Notes: a model not told the origin generated them from the letters alone. Positions 29,778 to 40,057 are shown, counted from the first letter of the stretch. The stretch is DNA of 64,000 nucleotides from Pseudanabaena sp. (GCA_003249035.1 QBMK01000005.1:76308-140307); one strand, 5' to 3'. Numbers and translations are program-made.

Positions 29778-30764
29778 GTAATCATGGAGCCTCAACTTAG
29801 CCCAATTAAAAGTTTGATTTCCTTGAAAACCTATCGGACTATCCTTGCTATTCTTGTGTTTGCGATTAGTCTAAGTGGTTGTAACTTTACGACTACCCCA
29901 ACTCAAACTAGTACCATACCCAATTCCACGAGTGCACCAGATCGTAAAGATAAAAAAGTCATTCTGACCACTTTTACGGTACTTGCGGACATGGCACAAA
30001 ACGTAGCTGGGAATAAAGCTGTTGTTGAGTCGATTACCAAGGTGGGGGTTGAGATTCATGGGTATGAACCTACACCCAGCGATCTGAGGCGAGGTCAATC
30101 AGCAGACCTAATTCTTGACAATGGATTGAACTTAGAACGTTGGGCAGAACGTTTTTATAACAGTTTCCCTAAAGTCGATCGCCTTACCTTGAGTGAGGGG
30201 ATTCAGCCCATTAACATTGCCGAAGACTCCTATCAAGGCAAATCCAATCCTCACGCTTGGATGTCGCCCCAAAATGCGTTGATCTATGTCGAAAATATTC
30301 GCAAGGCTCTGGGAAAGATCGATCCTGCGAATGCTGCGATCTATGATGCTAATGCCAAAGACTATAGTCAACAGATTCAGGCGATCGATGTCAAGCTTAA
30401 ACAGTCTATTGCGGTGATTCCCCCTGACAAGCGCTACATTGTTAGTTGTGAGGGTGCATTCTCCTATCTTGCCCGTGATTACGGATTAAAAGAAGTTTAT
30501 ATCTGGCCAGTAAATGCCGAACAGCAAGCCACGCCTAAGCAAGTAGAGAAAGTGATTGAAGCGGTGAAGGCTCATCAGATTCCGACCGTATTTTGTGAGA
30601 GTACAGTCAGTGATAAGGCGATGCAACAGGTAGTGAAAGAAACTGGAGCAAAGTATGGAGGTGTGTTTTATGTGGATTCTCTATCTCCGCCCGATGGACT
30701 CACACCGACCTATCTCAAACTACTGGAATATAACGTAAATACCTTAATCAAAGGCTTGCAGTAA
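29772..30764 (+). CDS. mntC: metal (Mn/Zn) ABC transporter substrate-binding lipoprotein
   Basis: Lipobox-like ISLSGC; VEIHGYEPTPSDLRR, NPHAWMSPQNALIYVENI, FCESTVSDKAMQQV; start could be 29784. Confidence 0.88.
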   Translation: MKVIMEPQLSPIKSLISLKTYRTILAILVFAISLSGCNFTTTPTQTSTIPNSTSAPDRKDKKVILTTFTVLADMAQNVAGNKAVVESITKVGVEIHGYEPTPSDLRRGQSADLILDNGLNLERWAERFYNSFPKVDRLTLSEGIQPINIAEDSYQGKSNPHAWMSPQNALIYVENIRKALGKIDPANAAIYDANAKDYSQQIQAIDVKLKQSIAVIPPDKRYIVSCEGAFSYLARDYGLKEVYIWPVNAEQQATPKQVEKVIEAVKAHQIPTVFCESTVSDKAMQQVVKETGAKYGGVFYVDSLSPPDGLTPTYLKLLEYNVNTLIKGLQ

Positions 30765-30823
30765 TAAATTTAGCATCTTCTCTTTCTTTAACATGAATCC
30801 ATCAAAATAAATCGAGATCAATT

Positions 30824-31594
30824 ATGAATACTTTTAGCATTGATATTGAAAACGTAACCGTTGCCTACCATGGCAAAGTCGCTCTCCATAGTGCATCCCT
30901 CCAACTCAAAGCTGGAACGATCTGTGGCTTAGTGGGGATGAATGGCGCAGGGAAGTCTACGCTATTTAAAGCGGTGATGGGATTTGTCAAACCTCTTAGT
31001 GGAAGAGTATTAATTAATGGATTGCCGATCCGCCTCGTCCAAAAGAACAACCTAGTTGCCTATGTACCACAAACAGAAGAGGTGGATTGGAACTTTCCAG
31101 TAAGTGTCCATGATGTGGTGATGATGGGACGCTATGGCTATATGAATTTCCTTCGCATTCCCCGAACGACAGATAAAGATGCTGTGCGTGATAGCTTGGA
31201 GCGCGTGGAAATGTGGGAAATGAGCGATCGCCAAATCGGCGAGTTATCTGGCGGTCAAAAGAAACGCACATTTTTTGCAAGAGCCTTAGCTCAACAAGCC
31301 AAAGTTTTGCTGCTAGATGAACCCTTTGCAGGGGTTGATGTCAAGACTGAGAAAATGATGATTAATCTGCTAATGGAACTACGCGATGCAGGTTATACGA
31401 TTTTAATTTCTACCCACGATCTTGAATCAATCACAACATTTTGCGATCAAGTGGTGCTAATCAACCGCACAATTCTTGCCTATGGTGAGACTTCTGAGGT
31501 GTTTACTGAAGAAAATATTTCTCGTACTTTTGGTGGTTCGGTTGTCGATTTATCTCGTTCAAAAAGTCAGCTAGCTCAAGGCAATCAGGAATAA
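30824..31594 (+). CDS. mntA: metal ABC transporter ATP-binding protein
   Basis: Walker A GMNGAGKST, signature LSGGQKKRTFFARAL, Walker B VLLLDEPFAGVD. Confidence 0.93.
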   Translation: MNTFSIDIENVTVAYHGKVALHSASLQLKAGTICGLVGMNGAGKSTLFKAVMGFVKPLSGRVLINGLPIRLVQKNNLVAYVPQTEEVDWNFPVSVHDVVMMGRYGYMNFLRIPRTTDKDAVRDSLERVEMWEMSDRQIGELSGGQKKRTFFARALAQQAKVLLLDEPFAGVDVKTEKMMINLLMELRDAGYTILISTHDLESITTFCDQVVLINRTILAYGETSEVFTEENISRTFGGSVVDLSRSKSQLAQGNQE

Positions 31595-31599
31595 GCTTA

Positions 31600-32436
31600 A
31601 TGGAATTAGTCAATTGGTTTACTGCGCCTTTACAGTATGGGTTTATGGTTAAGGCGATTTGGGTTAGCGCCTTGGTCGGTATTGTTTGTTCGGCGCTATC
31701 TTGCTTCATGATTCTGAAGGGATGGGCTTTAATGGGGGATGCAGTTTCCCATGCAGTGCTGCCGGGTGTAGTACTTTCCTATGTGATGAATATTCCCTTT
31801 GCGATCGGCGCATTTGTGTTTGGTGTGGGTTCGGTAATAGCGATCGGATTTATTAAGTCTAATACCCGTATTAAAGAAGATACTGTCATTGGATTGGTTT
31901 TTACTGGACTATTTGCATTTGGAATTGTGTTGGTTTCCAAAGTAAAAAGTACAGTCGATTTAGGTCATATTCTATTTGGTAATGTTCTTGGAATTGCCGA
32001 TAGCGATATTGTTCAAACCGTAATCATTAGTGTTATTACGTTGGTAACGCTAGCGTTATTACGCAAAGATTTAGTCCTGTTTTGCTTTGATGCTACCCAT
32101 GCGCGATCGATCGGTCTAAACACGACATTTCTCTATTATGTCCTTCTATCCTTGTTATCGCTTACGGCTGTTGCGGGGCTTCAGACGGTAGGGATTATTT
32201 TAGTCGTGGCAATGTTAATTACCCCTGGGGCAACTGCCTACTTATTGAGCGATCGCTTTGACCATATGATTCTGATTGCCATGGCTTCGGGGATGTTCTC
32301 TAGCGTGATGGGAACCTATATTAGCTATCACATTGATGGATCGACGGGTGGCTGTATTGTAGTTTTACAAACCTTGTTATTTCTAACCGCAATGATTTTT
32401 GCGCCTAAGCATGGACTATTAGCAAAAAGCCACTGA
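31600..32436 (+). CDS. mntB: metal ABC transporter permease (ABC-3 family)
   Basis: GWALMGDAVSHAVLPGVVLSYVM, VGIILVVAMLITPGATAYLLSDRF. Confidence 0.93.
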   Translation: MELVNWFTAPLQYGFMVKAIWVSALVGIVCSALSCFMILKGWALMGDAVSHAVLPGVVLSYVMNIPFAIGAFVFGVGSVIAIGFIKSNTRIKEDTVIGLVFTGLFAFGIVLVSKVKSTVDLGHILFGNVLGIADSDIVQTVIISVITLVTLALLRKDLVLFCFDATHARSIGLNTTFLYYVLLSLLSLTAVAGLQTVGIILVVAMLITPGATAYLLSDRFDHMILIAMASGMFSSVMGTYISYHIDGSTGGCIVVLQTLLFLTAMIFAPKHGLLAKSH

Positions 32437-32483
32437 CTCTCTCAGTGGTAGCATAACAAAAACGGAATTACAGTTATTCAGTT

Positions 32484-32558
32484 ACGCCCTTTCCAGTCAA
32501 GAAATAGCGTAACGCTATTTCTTGGTTTTATATGTCTATTTCTATAGTGGGAAGGGCG
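32484..32558. repeat. nested palindrome
   Basis: Inner CAAGAAATAGCGT-A-ACGCTATTTCTTG (32498-32524); outer TTACGCCCTT...AAGGGCGTA. Confidence 0.75.
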
Positions 32559-32615
32559 TATTCTCTAGAGGAGGAACGATAATCTGGATATTGTTATACT
32601 TTAAACGAATACAAT

Positions 32616-33374
32616 TTGCGGCTTATCGAAAGTCTCAAATTGTTTTACCTCGATTTGCCTACTTCTAAATTTGATAATAAACGGTTTATGTCTCCTGACA
32701 GAAGAATCACTTGGTATGAAAAGCAGAAACAGAGAAAGGCTTCTCCATTTTTTCGTTTGATTGACCGCTCGTTTGAGTTTCGTCTATTTGTTGCCAGTAT
32801 TATTGCTTTCCTGCTCTTAAATGCTGTCCATCGATTTGAGGTTTGTGGAGTTGGGGATTATTTGACAGATTGCCATCTTACAGATTTCTGGTCTGTGATT
32901 AGTGTCGGTAATGTCGAGGCATTTAGTATTGTAACGGCATCGTTAATTTACATACTTGAAAGCGGGAGACGCAAGCAGCATGAACACTTGGCAGATATGG
33001 AGACAATCATGGCGTTGCAAAAAGCTGGAGCCGTTAACAGTATTGGACGGATTAGAGCCTTAGAGAATCTCAGCGAGGCTGGTCTTTGTCTGGATGGAAT
33101 AGATTTACACGGAATCAATCTGGAAGATTTGGAGGTTCCTTATGGTCGGTTACGAGGAGTGAACTTGGAAAATGCAGTTTTGAATGGAGCTGACTTTCGC
33201 TATGCGGATTTAACAAAAGCTAATCTCCGCAATGCGAATCTGGCAGGGACAAATTTAACAGGAGCTAATCTCACCGATGCTGACCTAACGGGGGCAAACT
33301 TAACAAACGCGAATCTTACTGATACAGATCTTACTCGGACGAAGCTGGATGGAGATATCCCTAACGGAAAGTAG
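32616..33374 (+). CDS. pentapeptide-repeat protein with N-terminal membrane segments
   Basis: TMs, then LENAVLNGADFRYADLTKANLRNANLAGTNLTGANLTDADLTGANLTNANLTDTDL. Upstream in-frame starts not resolved. Confidence 0.85.
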   Translation: MRLIESLKLFYLDLPTSKFDNKRFMSPDRRITWYEKQKQRKASPFFRLIDRSFEFRLFVASIIAFLLLNAVHRFEVCGVGDYLTDCHLTDFWSVISVGNVEAFSIVTASLIYILESGRRKQHEHLADMETIMALQKAGAVNSIGRIRALENLSEAGLCLDGIDLHGINLEDLEVPYGRLRGVNLENAVLNGADFRYADLTKANLRNANLAGTNLTGANLTDADLTGANLTNANLTDTDLTRTKLDGDIPNGK

Positions 33375-33420
33375 TTTACCCCTAATATTTGCATCCAAAT
33401 ATTGCTGGTTTAAAAGATTT

Positions 33421-33523
33421 ACAGCACTTTTCTTTCAAACCCGCCACAAATAAGAATATAAAACCCATTGCGGGGCTTCGCCCTGCGACCGTTCTTGTGG
33501 CGGGTTTGATCGAACATTGCTGT
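33421..33523. repeat. nested palindromic element with ACAGCA/TGCTGT ends
   Basis: ACAGCA...CAAACCCGCCACAA...cattGCGGGGcttcgCCCTGCgaccg...TTGTGGCGGGTTTG...TGCTGT. Confidence 0.8.
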
Positions 33524-33532
33524 AATAAAAGC

Positions 33533-34309
33533 TTATTTCATACTTTCTAAGGTTTCTACAAGTACCTTATCGCCTACGTTAATCTTTAACAGTCCAAGTC
33601 GAGGATTTTCTAAGTCTAGAATGACAAAAGTGATTGCAGATATAGTCACACAGAATATAACCATATAGAGTAATGGTTCCTTTTGGTTGGTGGACATACT
33701 TTGACCAACCAAAAAAGCTGAAGCAAATCCAAGAGCAAATAATAAAACGTAAACAACGATAGGTGGATGGGTTCGGGTTGCCTGCAACCGTTCATTGGCA
33801 ACATCAATCACTTCATTGGTGGAGCTTAGGACTAGGGTAATCACTCCAGGGTTTTTATCTTTTAGAACAGAAGCATTAGCAATTTCCCAGATTTGACCTT
33901 GTAATTTTAGCCCTTGACTGAAGTAAGAATCGGATAGCTGCCGATTTTCATAATTCTCAAATACATTGATGCGGGATTGAAGATATTCTTTGTAAAGTGG
34001 GCGCAACTTATTTCGATCGTTCTCTGGAAGTAAATCAAGCCTGAGGTAGGCAGTACCAATGGCGTTTGCTTCTTTTAAAACTAGTCTGACTCGAAACTCA
34101 TAGCGAGCCAAGGCCCCCGTGAAAGTGAACGCTAAAATTAAACCTAGAATACCAAAAACAGAACTCTCAACCGCCCCAGCCCCTTCGGCTTTACTTTCCG
34201 GATGCTTTTCTAGTCTGCGCTTACCAGTCCTATAGCCAGTTTCAATGCTTCCGGCCATACCTAAGCAAAGTAATATTGTCGATAAGAGTGTTGCAGCTAC
34301 AAATTCCAT
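33533..34309 (-). CDS. DUF4239 (bestrophin-like) membrane protein
   Basis: GAVESSVFGILGLILAFTFTGALARYEFRVRLVLKEANAIGTAYLRLDLLP. Confidence 0.82.
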   Translation of the reverse strand: MEFVAATLLSTILLCLGMAGSIETGYRTGKRRLEKHPESKAEGAGAVESSVFGILGLILAFTFTGALARYEFRVRLVLKEANAIGTAYLRLDLLPENDRNKLRPLYKEYLQSRINVFENYENRQLSDSYFSQGLKLQGQIWEIANASVLKDKNPGVITLVLSSTNEVIDVANERLQATRTHPPIVVYVLLFALGFASAFLVGQSMSTNQKEPLLYMVIFCVTISAITFVILDLENPRLGLLKINVGDKVLVETLESMK

Positions 34310-34490
34310 AATCTATCAAAAATAAATGATATTGATTATAACTAAATTCAGTAACTAAGATTTTGAAGTCCCCGATCGCATCGAGTTTGGCAACTATAGC
34401 AATGAAAGAGATAGCTAGGACAAATCAAAACTTTCATTGCTATAGATGCTCTGATTTATAGCTGTCGCCAAATGAACTAGGTCATAAAAC

Positions 34491-34535
34491 CAAGAAATAG
34501 CGTTGCGGGGCTTTGCCCCGCAACGCTATTTCTTG
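34491..34535. repeat. long palindrome
   Basis: CAAGAAATAGCGTTGCGGGGctttgCCCCGCAACGCTATTTCTTG. Confidence 0.92.
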
Positions 34536-34567
34536 ACTGGGAATGGAGTAAGACAAATGCAATAATT

Positions 34568-35815
34568 TTAAAAATTGAACGTCACGCCCAGATATGGCCC
34601 GTTATACGAATACTTAAAACTCTGGTCGTTATTACCATAGTTGATTTCATAAAATTTGTAGCCAATCTGTAGCGTAGTGGTGGGAGAAATCCACCAGTCA
34701 GCTCCAGTGATAATATTCCATTGTAAATCTGGACTGCCTGCCAGTCCAAAACCAGAAGCGTCACCGCGCAACCACAGGGTTACAGGATCGGAAACCTGCA
34801 CGCCAAATTTTGCTCCGACCATGGGTTCGAGCCAAGTTCTGCTTCTACTAACTGTTCTCTGAAAAGACCGATCGAATCGTTGGCGTTGGAATGTCAGGTC
34901 TAAACCAGCATCAAGGCTGGCATCTAGAGTATTGATGCGAACGCCAACGATAGGCTCAACCCAAACTTGGGGAAAAGACTTATTTGATGGTTTGTCTGGC
35001 AAGCTGTATTGAGCGGGATCGCCCAAGTGATAGCTAATCGCAAAATCGTAGATACCCTGAGTAAAACTGGCACCTACAGAAAGGTCAGTCTGCAGACGGT
35101 TAAAATCACGGCTAGAGTTACCATATCCGGAAAAAGTTTGAATGCTTGCATCAACAATGAAACCCAAGTTGTTGTTCCATGCTTCGAAGCGACCAAATAA
35201 GCCTAAGTCTAAAGCGTCAAGTACACCCGACAGACCGGAACTGAAGCTGAGCGAGCGATCGCCAATCGTAACTGACCCATTAACGCTTAGGGGAACAGGA
35301 GCATAGGGTTGAAGTTTAAAGTGCCATGCATTGCTGTCGTCAGCAGGTTGCTGGACTGGCGCGGGTTTTGGTTGGCTATTCTGCGCATTCTCTTGGGCAA
35401 CTTTCAAGCTCAATGGAGGTGTCGTAATTTTTTGATCTAGCTTGAAAGATTCTAAACTTGTAGGTGCGATCGTCAGATCTGCGACTGAGAAGATGGAAGT
35501 ATCAGTATTTTGTGTGGGCTTTGCTTTCTGAATTGGTAATGGTTGCGAATTGGGAGTGAGAAGAGAAGACTTATCTGCTAAGTTTATTTCATTAGGCGAG
35601 GTAGTCAGCCACTTCTCAGGAGCAACCGAATTAGAAACTTCTAGATCAAGACGATCGCTAAAAACAATAGTTTCTTGAGGAACATTTGCCCGATCGCTAT
35701 TTTCTGCGATTGATATGGGGTTGGCGATTGCACTCGGTATCAGCAGGCAAGAAACGCCCAACAATAGTTGAGATAAGTAGACAGATCGGGAAAGATTTTG
35801 CGGTCTCTTAAACAT
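34568..35815 (-). CDS. hypothetical outer-membrane beta-barrel-like protein
   Basis: Signal peptide; alternating aromatic C-terminal strands ending SFKYSYNGPYLGVTFNF. Confidence 0.7.
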   Translation of the reverse strand: MFKRPQNLSRSVYLSQLLLGVSCLLIPSAIANPISIAENSDRANVPQETIVFSDRLDLEVSNSVAPEKWLTTSPNEINLADKSSLLTPNSQPLPIQKAKPTQNTDTSIFSVADLTIAPTSLESFKLDQKITTPPLSLKVAQENAQNSQPKPAPVQQPADDSNAWHFKLQPYAPVPLSVNGSVTIGDRSLSFSSGLSGVLDALDLGLFGRFEAWNNNLGFIVDASIQTFSGYGNSSRDFNRLQTDLSVGASFTQGIYDFAISYHLGDPAQYSLPDKPSNKSFPQVWVEPIVGVRINTLDASLDAGLDLTFQRQRFDRSFQRTVSRSRTWLEPMVGAKFGVQVSDPVTLWLRGDASGFGLAGSPDLQWNIITGADWWISPTTTLQIGYKFYEINYGNNDQSFKYSYNGPYLGVTFNF

Positions 35816-35908
35816 TATTTAATCTCCTCAAACACTATTTTTTGTCCTTGTCAATTTATACCCTTTTTCCCATTTTGGCAATTTAGAAATATCCAATTTT
35901 AAATAAAA

Positions 35909-35953
35909 CCCAAAACTGGCGCGGTAGACAAAGCGCGCCGCACCAGTTTTGGG
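35909..35953. repeat. long palindrome
   Basis: CCCAAAACTGGcGCGG...CCGCaCCAGTTTTGGG. Confidence 0.82.
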
Positions 35954-35986
35954 ATCAATTATTCTATGGAAACCTCTTACTGCAAA

Positions 35987-37117
35987 TTAGCCTCCAGTGG
36001 GGAAGAGGAATGCAAATTGGAATCGAATCTGCCAATCTGCGCCAAATTCGGGTCTGATGACATTCCAAAATGCTGCCAGAGAGACATTCACAGGTTGCTT
36101 ATCAATCCGAAATACTCTCCCAACACCACCGCCTATCGGTACTGTCCATTGGTTCCCAGAGGATGCGTTCCAATTTGCCGTAATAACAGGTGAGAATGAG
36201 AGAAACCAACCATCGGGCATGTTGTAGTTGATAAATGGCTGAAACAAAAACTGGCTGACCGCAGCGCGATTATCATCGCCTGCCACTGACCATTGTTGAT
36301 TTGCTAAAGCGCCAACTACCCATTTCCCAGGGCTCCAAACCGCAACGGCTGTAGGCCCAACACTCCATTTCCCAGTCCCCAGAGCGGGATCGGTAGCTGT
36401 AGGGAATGACAACACCGGACCTATTCCCCAAGTAAAATCGCCAGGTTGCTTCGGTACAAAAAAGAAACTGGGGTTAATATCTCCTAGTCCAAATCTATCT
36501 GAGTTAATAGGTACCGGCTGGACTAGGACTGGGGTAATAATCCGTGAAACTAACAACCAATCATCATTTAATGAGGTTGGAATGACTGGCTGGATGTTTA
36601 AAAGGTACTGCGTGCGGTCATTGGGCCCGACACCAAAGTTAAAGTTGAACTGAAAAGGCACACTGATCAAGTTAGCGATCGGGTTCTGCGCTGATTTTGC
36701 CAAATTTTCTGTCTTTTGGGCAGAAGCCGATTGCTCAGTGGCTGTTTCTGCCGGAGCCGCAGTGGGATCGGTTTGGGCGACGATTGCTAAGTTGCTCTCG
36801 ATCGGCATTAAATCTTTGGCAGAGATACTTGCATTGCGATCGGGAATATCAATGTTAACCTGTGCTAGTTTAGTTTCCGCTTCGATAGGAAAAGGGGCAG
36901 AACTTTCTATAGGTTTGCGATCGCTTAACATCGCATTTTCTTGAAGATGTATTGCTTCAGAATTTGGAGAAGTTATTAAGTCTGGGTTTGCTAAACTGCT
37001 CTGTGCAATTAAGCAAGTAGCAGTCCAGGATATTTGAGATAACGAAGTTAATAGTACAAACTTCTGCAATGACTTAAGCATATTTTCTTGCAAATTACTG
37101 AATAAGAAACCTTGCAT
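35987..37117 (-). CDS. outer-membrane transporter-like protein ('neuromedin U' annotation type)
   Basis: IQPVIPTSLNDDWLLVSRIITPVL, GLGDINPSFFFVPKQPGDFTWGIGPVLSFPTAT, C-terminal beta strands. Confidence 0.75.
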   Translation of the reverse strand: MQGFLFSNLQENMLKSLQKFVLLTSLSQISWTATCLIAQSSLANPDLITSPNSEAIHLQENAMLSDRKPIESSAPFPIEAETKLAQVNIDIPDRNASISAKDLMPIESNLAIVAQTDPTAAPAETATEQSASAQKTENLAKSAQNPIANLISVPFQFNFNFGVGPNDRTQYLLNIQPVIPTSLNDDWLLVSRIITPVLVQPVPINSDRFGLGDINPSFFFVPKQPGDFTWGIGPVLSFPTATDPALGTGKWSVGPTAVAVWSPGKWVVGALANQQWSVAGDDNRAAVSQFLFQPFINYNMPDGWFLSFSPVITANWNASSGNQWTVPIGGGVGRVFRIDKQPVNVSLAAFWNVIRPEFGADWQIRFQFAFLFPTGG

Positions 37118-37199
37118 AAAAAAGTATCATAGAAGCTAATCAAATCGAATAATCAAAACAACTTTTAACGTTTATAGCCATAGTCACTTGTATTAGAGA

Positions 37200-37254
37200 A
37201 AGACCCAAAGAGTATGAGGCGGCGCATAGCGCCGCCTCATACTCCTTGGGTCTT
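37200..37254. repeat. long palindrome, one mismatch
   Basis: AAGACCCAAaGAGTATGAGGCGGCGC...GCGCCGCCTCATACTCcTTGGGTCTT. Confidence 0.88.
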
Positions 37255-37262
37255 GATTCATA

Positions 37263-37967
37263 TCATTGAAGTAGTTGAAAAGATTTAAAAAAAGTCGTAG
37301 CATTCTCAGAGAGAGAATTTACACCTTTTTGTTTTGCCGCTAAAACATATAGTCGCCGCTCAACTAGATAAATCTTAAATACGAAGGTTTCTTGCTGGTT
37401 CTGCATCATTAACTCTCTTCCCGTATAACTTCCCAAGGAAATCGGGCGATCGCTTGACTTCGACAATCCCGTTCTCGCTAGAATAGCTGTTCGCACCGCT
37501 CCAAATAGAGAAGTAGGGTTTTTGAGTTGAGACGATGGCAGGTCATCTGTATGAGCCACTAAAAATCTAGAAGCCCCATCCTGACTGGCAACTACTTGAT
37601 AATTTAACTTACCAACAGCCGTTTCTAAAGATTTTGTCTCATTAGAGATAACACCGGGAGGCATCCAAATGGAAAATCCACCTGTTTTAGAGATAATCGG
37701 CTGCCATTGTGTGGTCTGCACTGTCAGCAGTGGACTTGCTTGCGGTGCTTGTAATCTTTGAATCTCCCGATCCATAAGTTGTTGACCTTCATCAAAAAAA
37801 CCAGGTGGTTGATTGAATAGTCGCTGAGCGAGGCGCAAATCTACACCTGTCAAGGGAGACTTCGCCTCGCTAACTTCTGGAAGGGCAAATGCCACTGTTC
37901 GTTCGGGAATGGATAACCCTAATAAAGCAGTAGTAACAGCAACAATTATGTAGCGATTCATTTGCAT
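37263..37967 (-). CDS. secreted hypothetical protein with MPPG domain
   Basis: Signal peptide; GGFSIWMPPGVISNETKSLETAVGKLNYQVV...; paralog of 42647-43372. Confidence 0.75.
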   Translation of the reverse strand: MQMNRYIIVAVTTALLGLSIPERTVAFALPEVSEAKSPLTGVDLRLAQRLFNQPPGFFDEGQQLMDREIQRLQAPQASPLLTVQTTQWQPIISKTGGFSIWMPPGVISNETKSLETAVGKLNYQVVASQDGASRFLVAHTDDLPSSQLKNPTSLFGAVRTAILARTGLSKSSDRPISLGSYTGRELMMQNQQETFVFKIYLVERRLYVLAAKQKGVNSLSENATTFFKSFQLLQ

Positions 37968-37980
37968 TCAGTGGTTGAGG

Positions 37981-39729
37981 TTACAGGTTGTTTTGGCGCT
38001 TAAAGTCTGCAATGGCTTGAGACAGTTTTTCTGACGAAGCTGAGGTAATCAGAAACATCTTAAACTGCTCACCTTGACTTAGATATACGGAATAGGCAGA
38101 CTGTAGGTAGGGTTTGTAAACTTCAGGATTGTCGAGGTAAGTCCCGAAGAATGCAGTCAATAGGGCAGCAGTGTAGCTGCGGATTAGAAATGGACTTGGT
38201 AGGGCAATTTTATCAACAGACTCAATTGCGGTTAATACTCCAGGATCCAACTTAGAAAAGTCAACGTGAGCCTGTCCTTCCACCAATACTAAAAATTTAT
38301 TGTTTTGAGTTCCCAAATTATTGAACCCCCTAGTTGATGACAGCCAAGGGAAGGTGCGTGCCTGCTCTGCCACAAAGGGAGCTGCGGGGTCATAATTACC
38401 GCCTGCTACGAGTACAGGAATTTCAATCTTGTTTAGCCCAGGCTTTCCGAAGATGCTGCTATTGACTGGATTTGCGGCAAAGACAGCGGTAACTCGGCGA
38501 TCTCGAAAATCATAGGCTTGGCGAGGCAACTCCAAAGCTCGACATTGCAAGAGGAGAGAAATATTCAAACCTTGACCGTCTTTTTTGCAATCTATTTCTA
38601 GATTTTCAAAATCTATCTCAGCGCCAGCGATCGCTAAAGCTGTATAACCACCGAATGAATGCCCTGCTACTCCCACCGATTCCAAGTTGAGTAGCCCCTG
38701 AAACTCCGATTGATTACGGCGTCCGAGTTCGTCAATCGTGTAACTGATATCCTTGGGGCGATTAATAAATTCATTAACGTCAAAGGTGTTTCTGTGAAGT
38801 CCTTGCTTAAATTCATTAATCCAGATCTTATCGCTGCCGGGATGCTGCGGAAGGACAACGACATAGCCATAGGAAGCCATATGTTCTGCTCCTGCGCTAA
38901 AGTCCTCTGGGCGAGAAGCAAATCCATGGGAGACGACCACGACAGGAGTTTTGCCAGAGCGAAATTTCTGCGGTTTATAGACATCGACATAAAACTGGCG
39001 ATTGCGACTGCTATCGTTCAGAACCCAGACTTCTTTCGGCCGCACTCCATAGGTTCCGGGTTGGCGGAGATCTGTCATTTTCGAGAAATCTATGGAGGGA
39101 GCATCTGCTGCTTCCGCCATAGACCATTCCTGCATTTTGCTGGTCAAGAGCTCTGTTGCTCTCACTAACTTCTCGCCAAATTCTGCAACTGCTAGGATGA
39201 TTTCTCCTTGGAATTCGATATTGGTAGGAAACTTCTTAAAGACATTGAGCAGAGTTAAGCCTTGAGGCTCGAAAGCAGCTTGCACGATCGCAGCTCTCAA
39301 GCCAAACTTGCCATTGACACCACCATCAAGAGTAATGCCTCTTCCCAGACGAGTCAGCCCAGCTTCGCCAAGTGCCGAATAAAAGAAACGAGACAATAGG
39401 ACTGGGTCAACTTTTGCTGGCTTCAAGAGGGCAGCGCGAAATACAGCCTGTTGTTCTGGAGTTGCTCTGCCTAGGAACAATTCTAAATCTTTCTCGATTT
39501 TCCCATCTTTGGCAAAGGTCTCTAGGGAACTGACTCTTAGGGGTATCTTGAATGGTCCGAATAAGAAAAATATTTCCTCAGCTGCTTTGACTGGGGCAGC
39601 GGTCAAAAGAGTAGCTGAAACCACACCAAGCGCGGCATAGCGCATCCAATTACTTAAGCTGATGAAGGGTTTGCTCAAGTTTAGCGATCGCTTGTTTGAT
39701 TTATTGGCGGGGCTCATATTTAAGTCCAT
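37981..39729 (-). CDS. DUF1400 plus alpha/beta hydrolase (PAF-acetylhydrolase/dienelactone-hydrolase-like), copy 1
   Basis: AEEIFFLFGPFKIPLRVSSLETFAKDGKIEKDL (DUF1400-like); VVVSHGFASRPEDF; nucleophile VGVAGHSFGGYTAL. Confidence 0.9.
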   Translation of the reverse strand: MDLNMSPANKSNKRSLNLSKPFISLSNWMRYAALGVVSATLLTAAPVKAAEEIFFLFGPFKIPLRVSSLETFAKDGKIEKDLELFLGRATPEQQAVFRAALLKPAKVDPVLLSRFFYSALGEAGLTRLGRGITLDGGVNGKFGLRAAIVQAAFEPQGLTLLNVFKKFPTNIEFQGEIILAVAEFGEKLVRATELLTSKMQEWSMAEAADAPSIDFSKMTDLRQPGTYGVRPKEVWVLNDSSRNRQFYVDVYKPQKFRSGKTPVVVVSHGFASRPEDFSAGAEHMASYGYVVVLPQHPGSDKIWINEFKQGLHRNTFDVNEFINRPKDISYTIDELGRRNQSEFQGLLNLESVGVAGHSFGGYTALAIAGAEIDFENLEIDCKKDGQGLNISLLLQCRALELPRQAYDFRDRRVTAVFAANPVNSSIFGKPGLNKIEIPVLVAGGNYDPAAPFVAEQARTFPWLSSTRGFNNLGTQNNKFLVLVEGQAHVDFSKLDPGVLTAIESVDKIALPSPFLIRSYTAALLTAFFGTYLDNPEVYKPYLQSAYSVYLSQGEQFKMFLITSASSEKLSQAIADFKRQNNL

Positions 39730-39879
39730 ATTGTTTCGTTCACTCCTGTTAGCTTTTTTAACACAACCATTATTTTTAGATTAACATGTTTTTTCTCAGC
39801 AATATTTGCTGTTGCCAGCGCCTTTTCCGCTGAAAACACCAATTTTATTGAGAATTGTTGCATTTGTCCCATCAACTTA

Positions 39880-39982
39880 ATACCAAAGCATAAACAGGCG
39901 TAGCCAGTTTGTGCTTTTAAAACCCTTACTGGGTTTGATTTTCAATTCACAAAAGTGTCGTCACACTTTTGTGAATTGGTAT
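39880..39982 (+). repeat. Family A three-stem intergenic element, copy A2
   Basis: ATACCAAAGCATAAACAGGCGTAGCCAGTTTGTGC...AAAACCCTTACTGGGTTTG...AATTCACAAAAGTGTCGTCACACTTTTGTGAATTGGTAT. Confidence 0.9.
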
Positions 39983-40000
39983 TAAGGGCATCAGCATAAT

Positions 40001-40057
40001 TAAACCCAAAAAATCTGTACTGCTCGCTTAGCAGGCGGTACAGATTTTTTGGGTTTA
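40001..40057. repeat. long palindrome
   Basis: TAAACCCAAAAAATCTGTAC...GTACAGATTTTTTGGGTTTA. Confidence 0.88.

Noticed and set aside
33200-33394. minus ORF antisense to pentapeptide repeats
   Set aside because: Periodic V/R/F pattern is the reverse complement of the pentapeptide repeat.
38710-39168. 152-aa plus ORFs at 38710 and 40837, similar to each other
   Set aside because: They are antisense to the duplicated hydrolases; their similarity only reflects the duplication.
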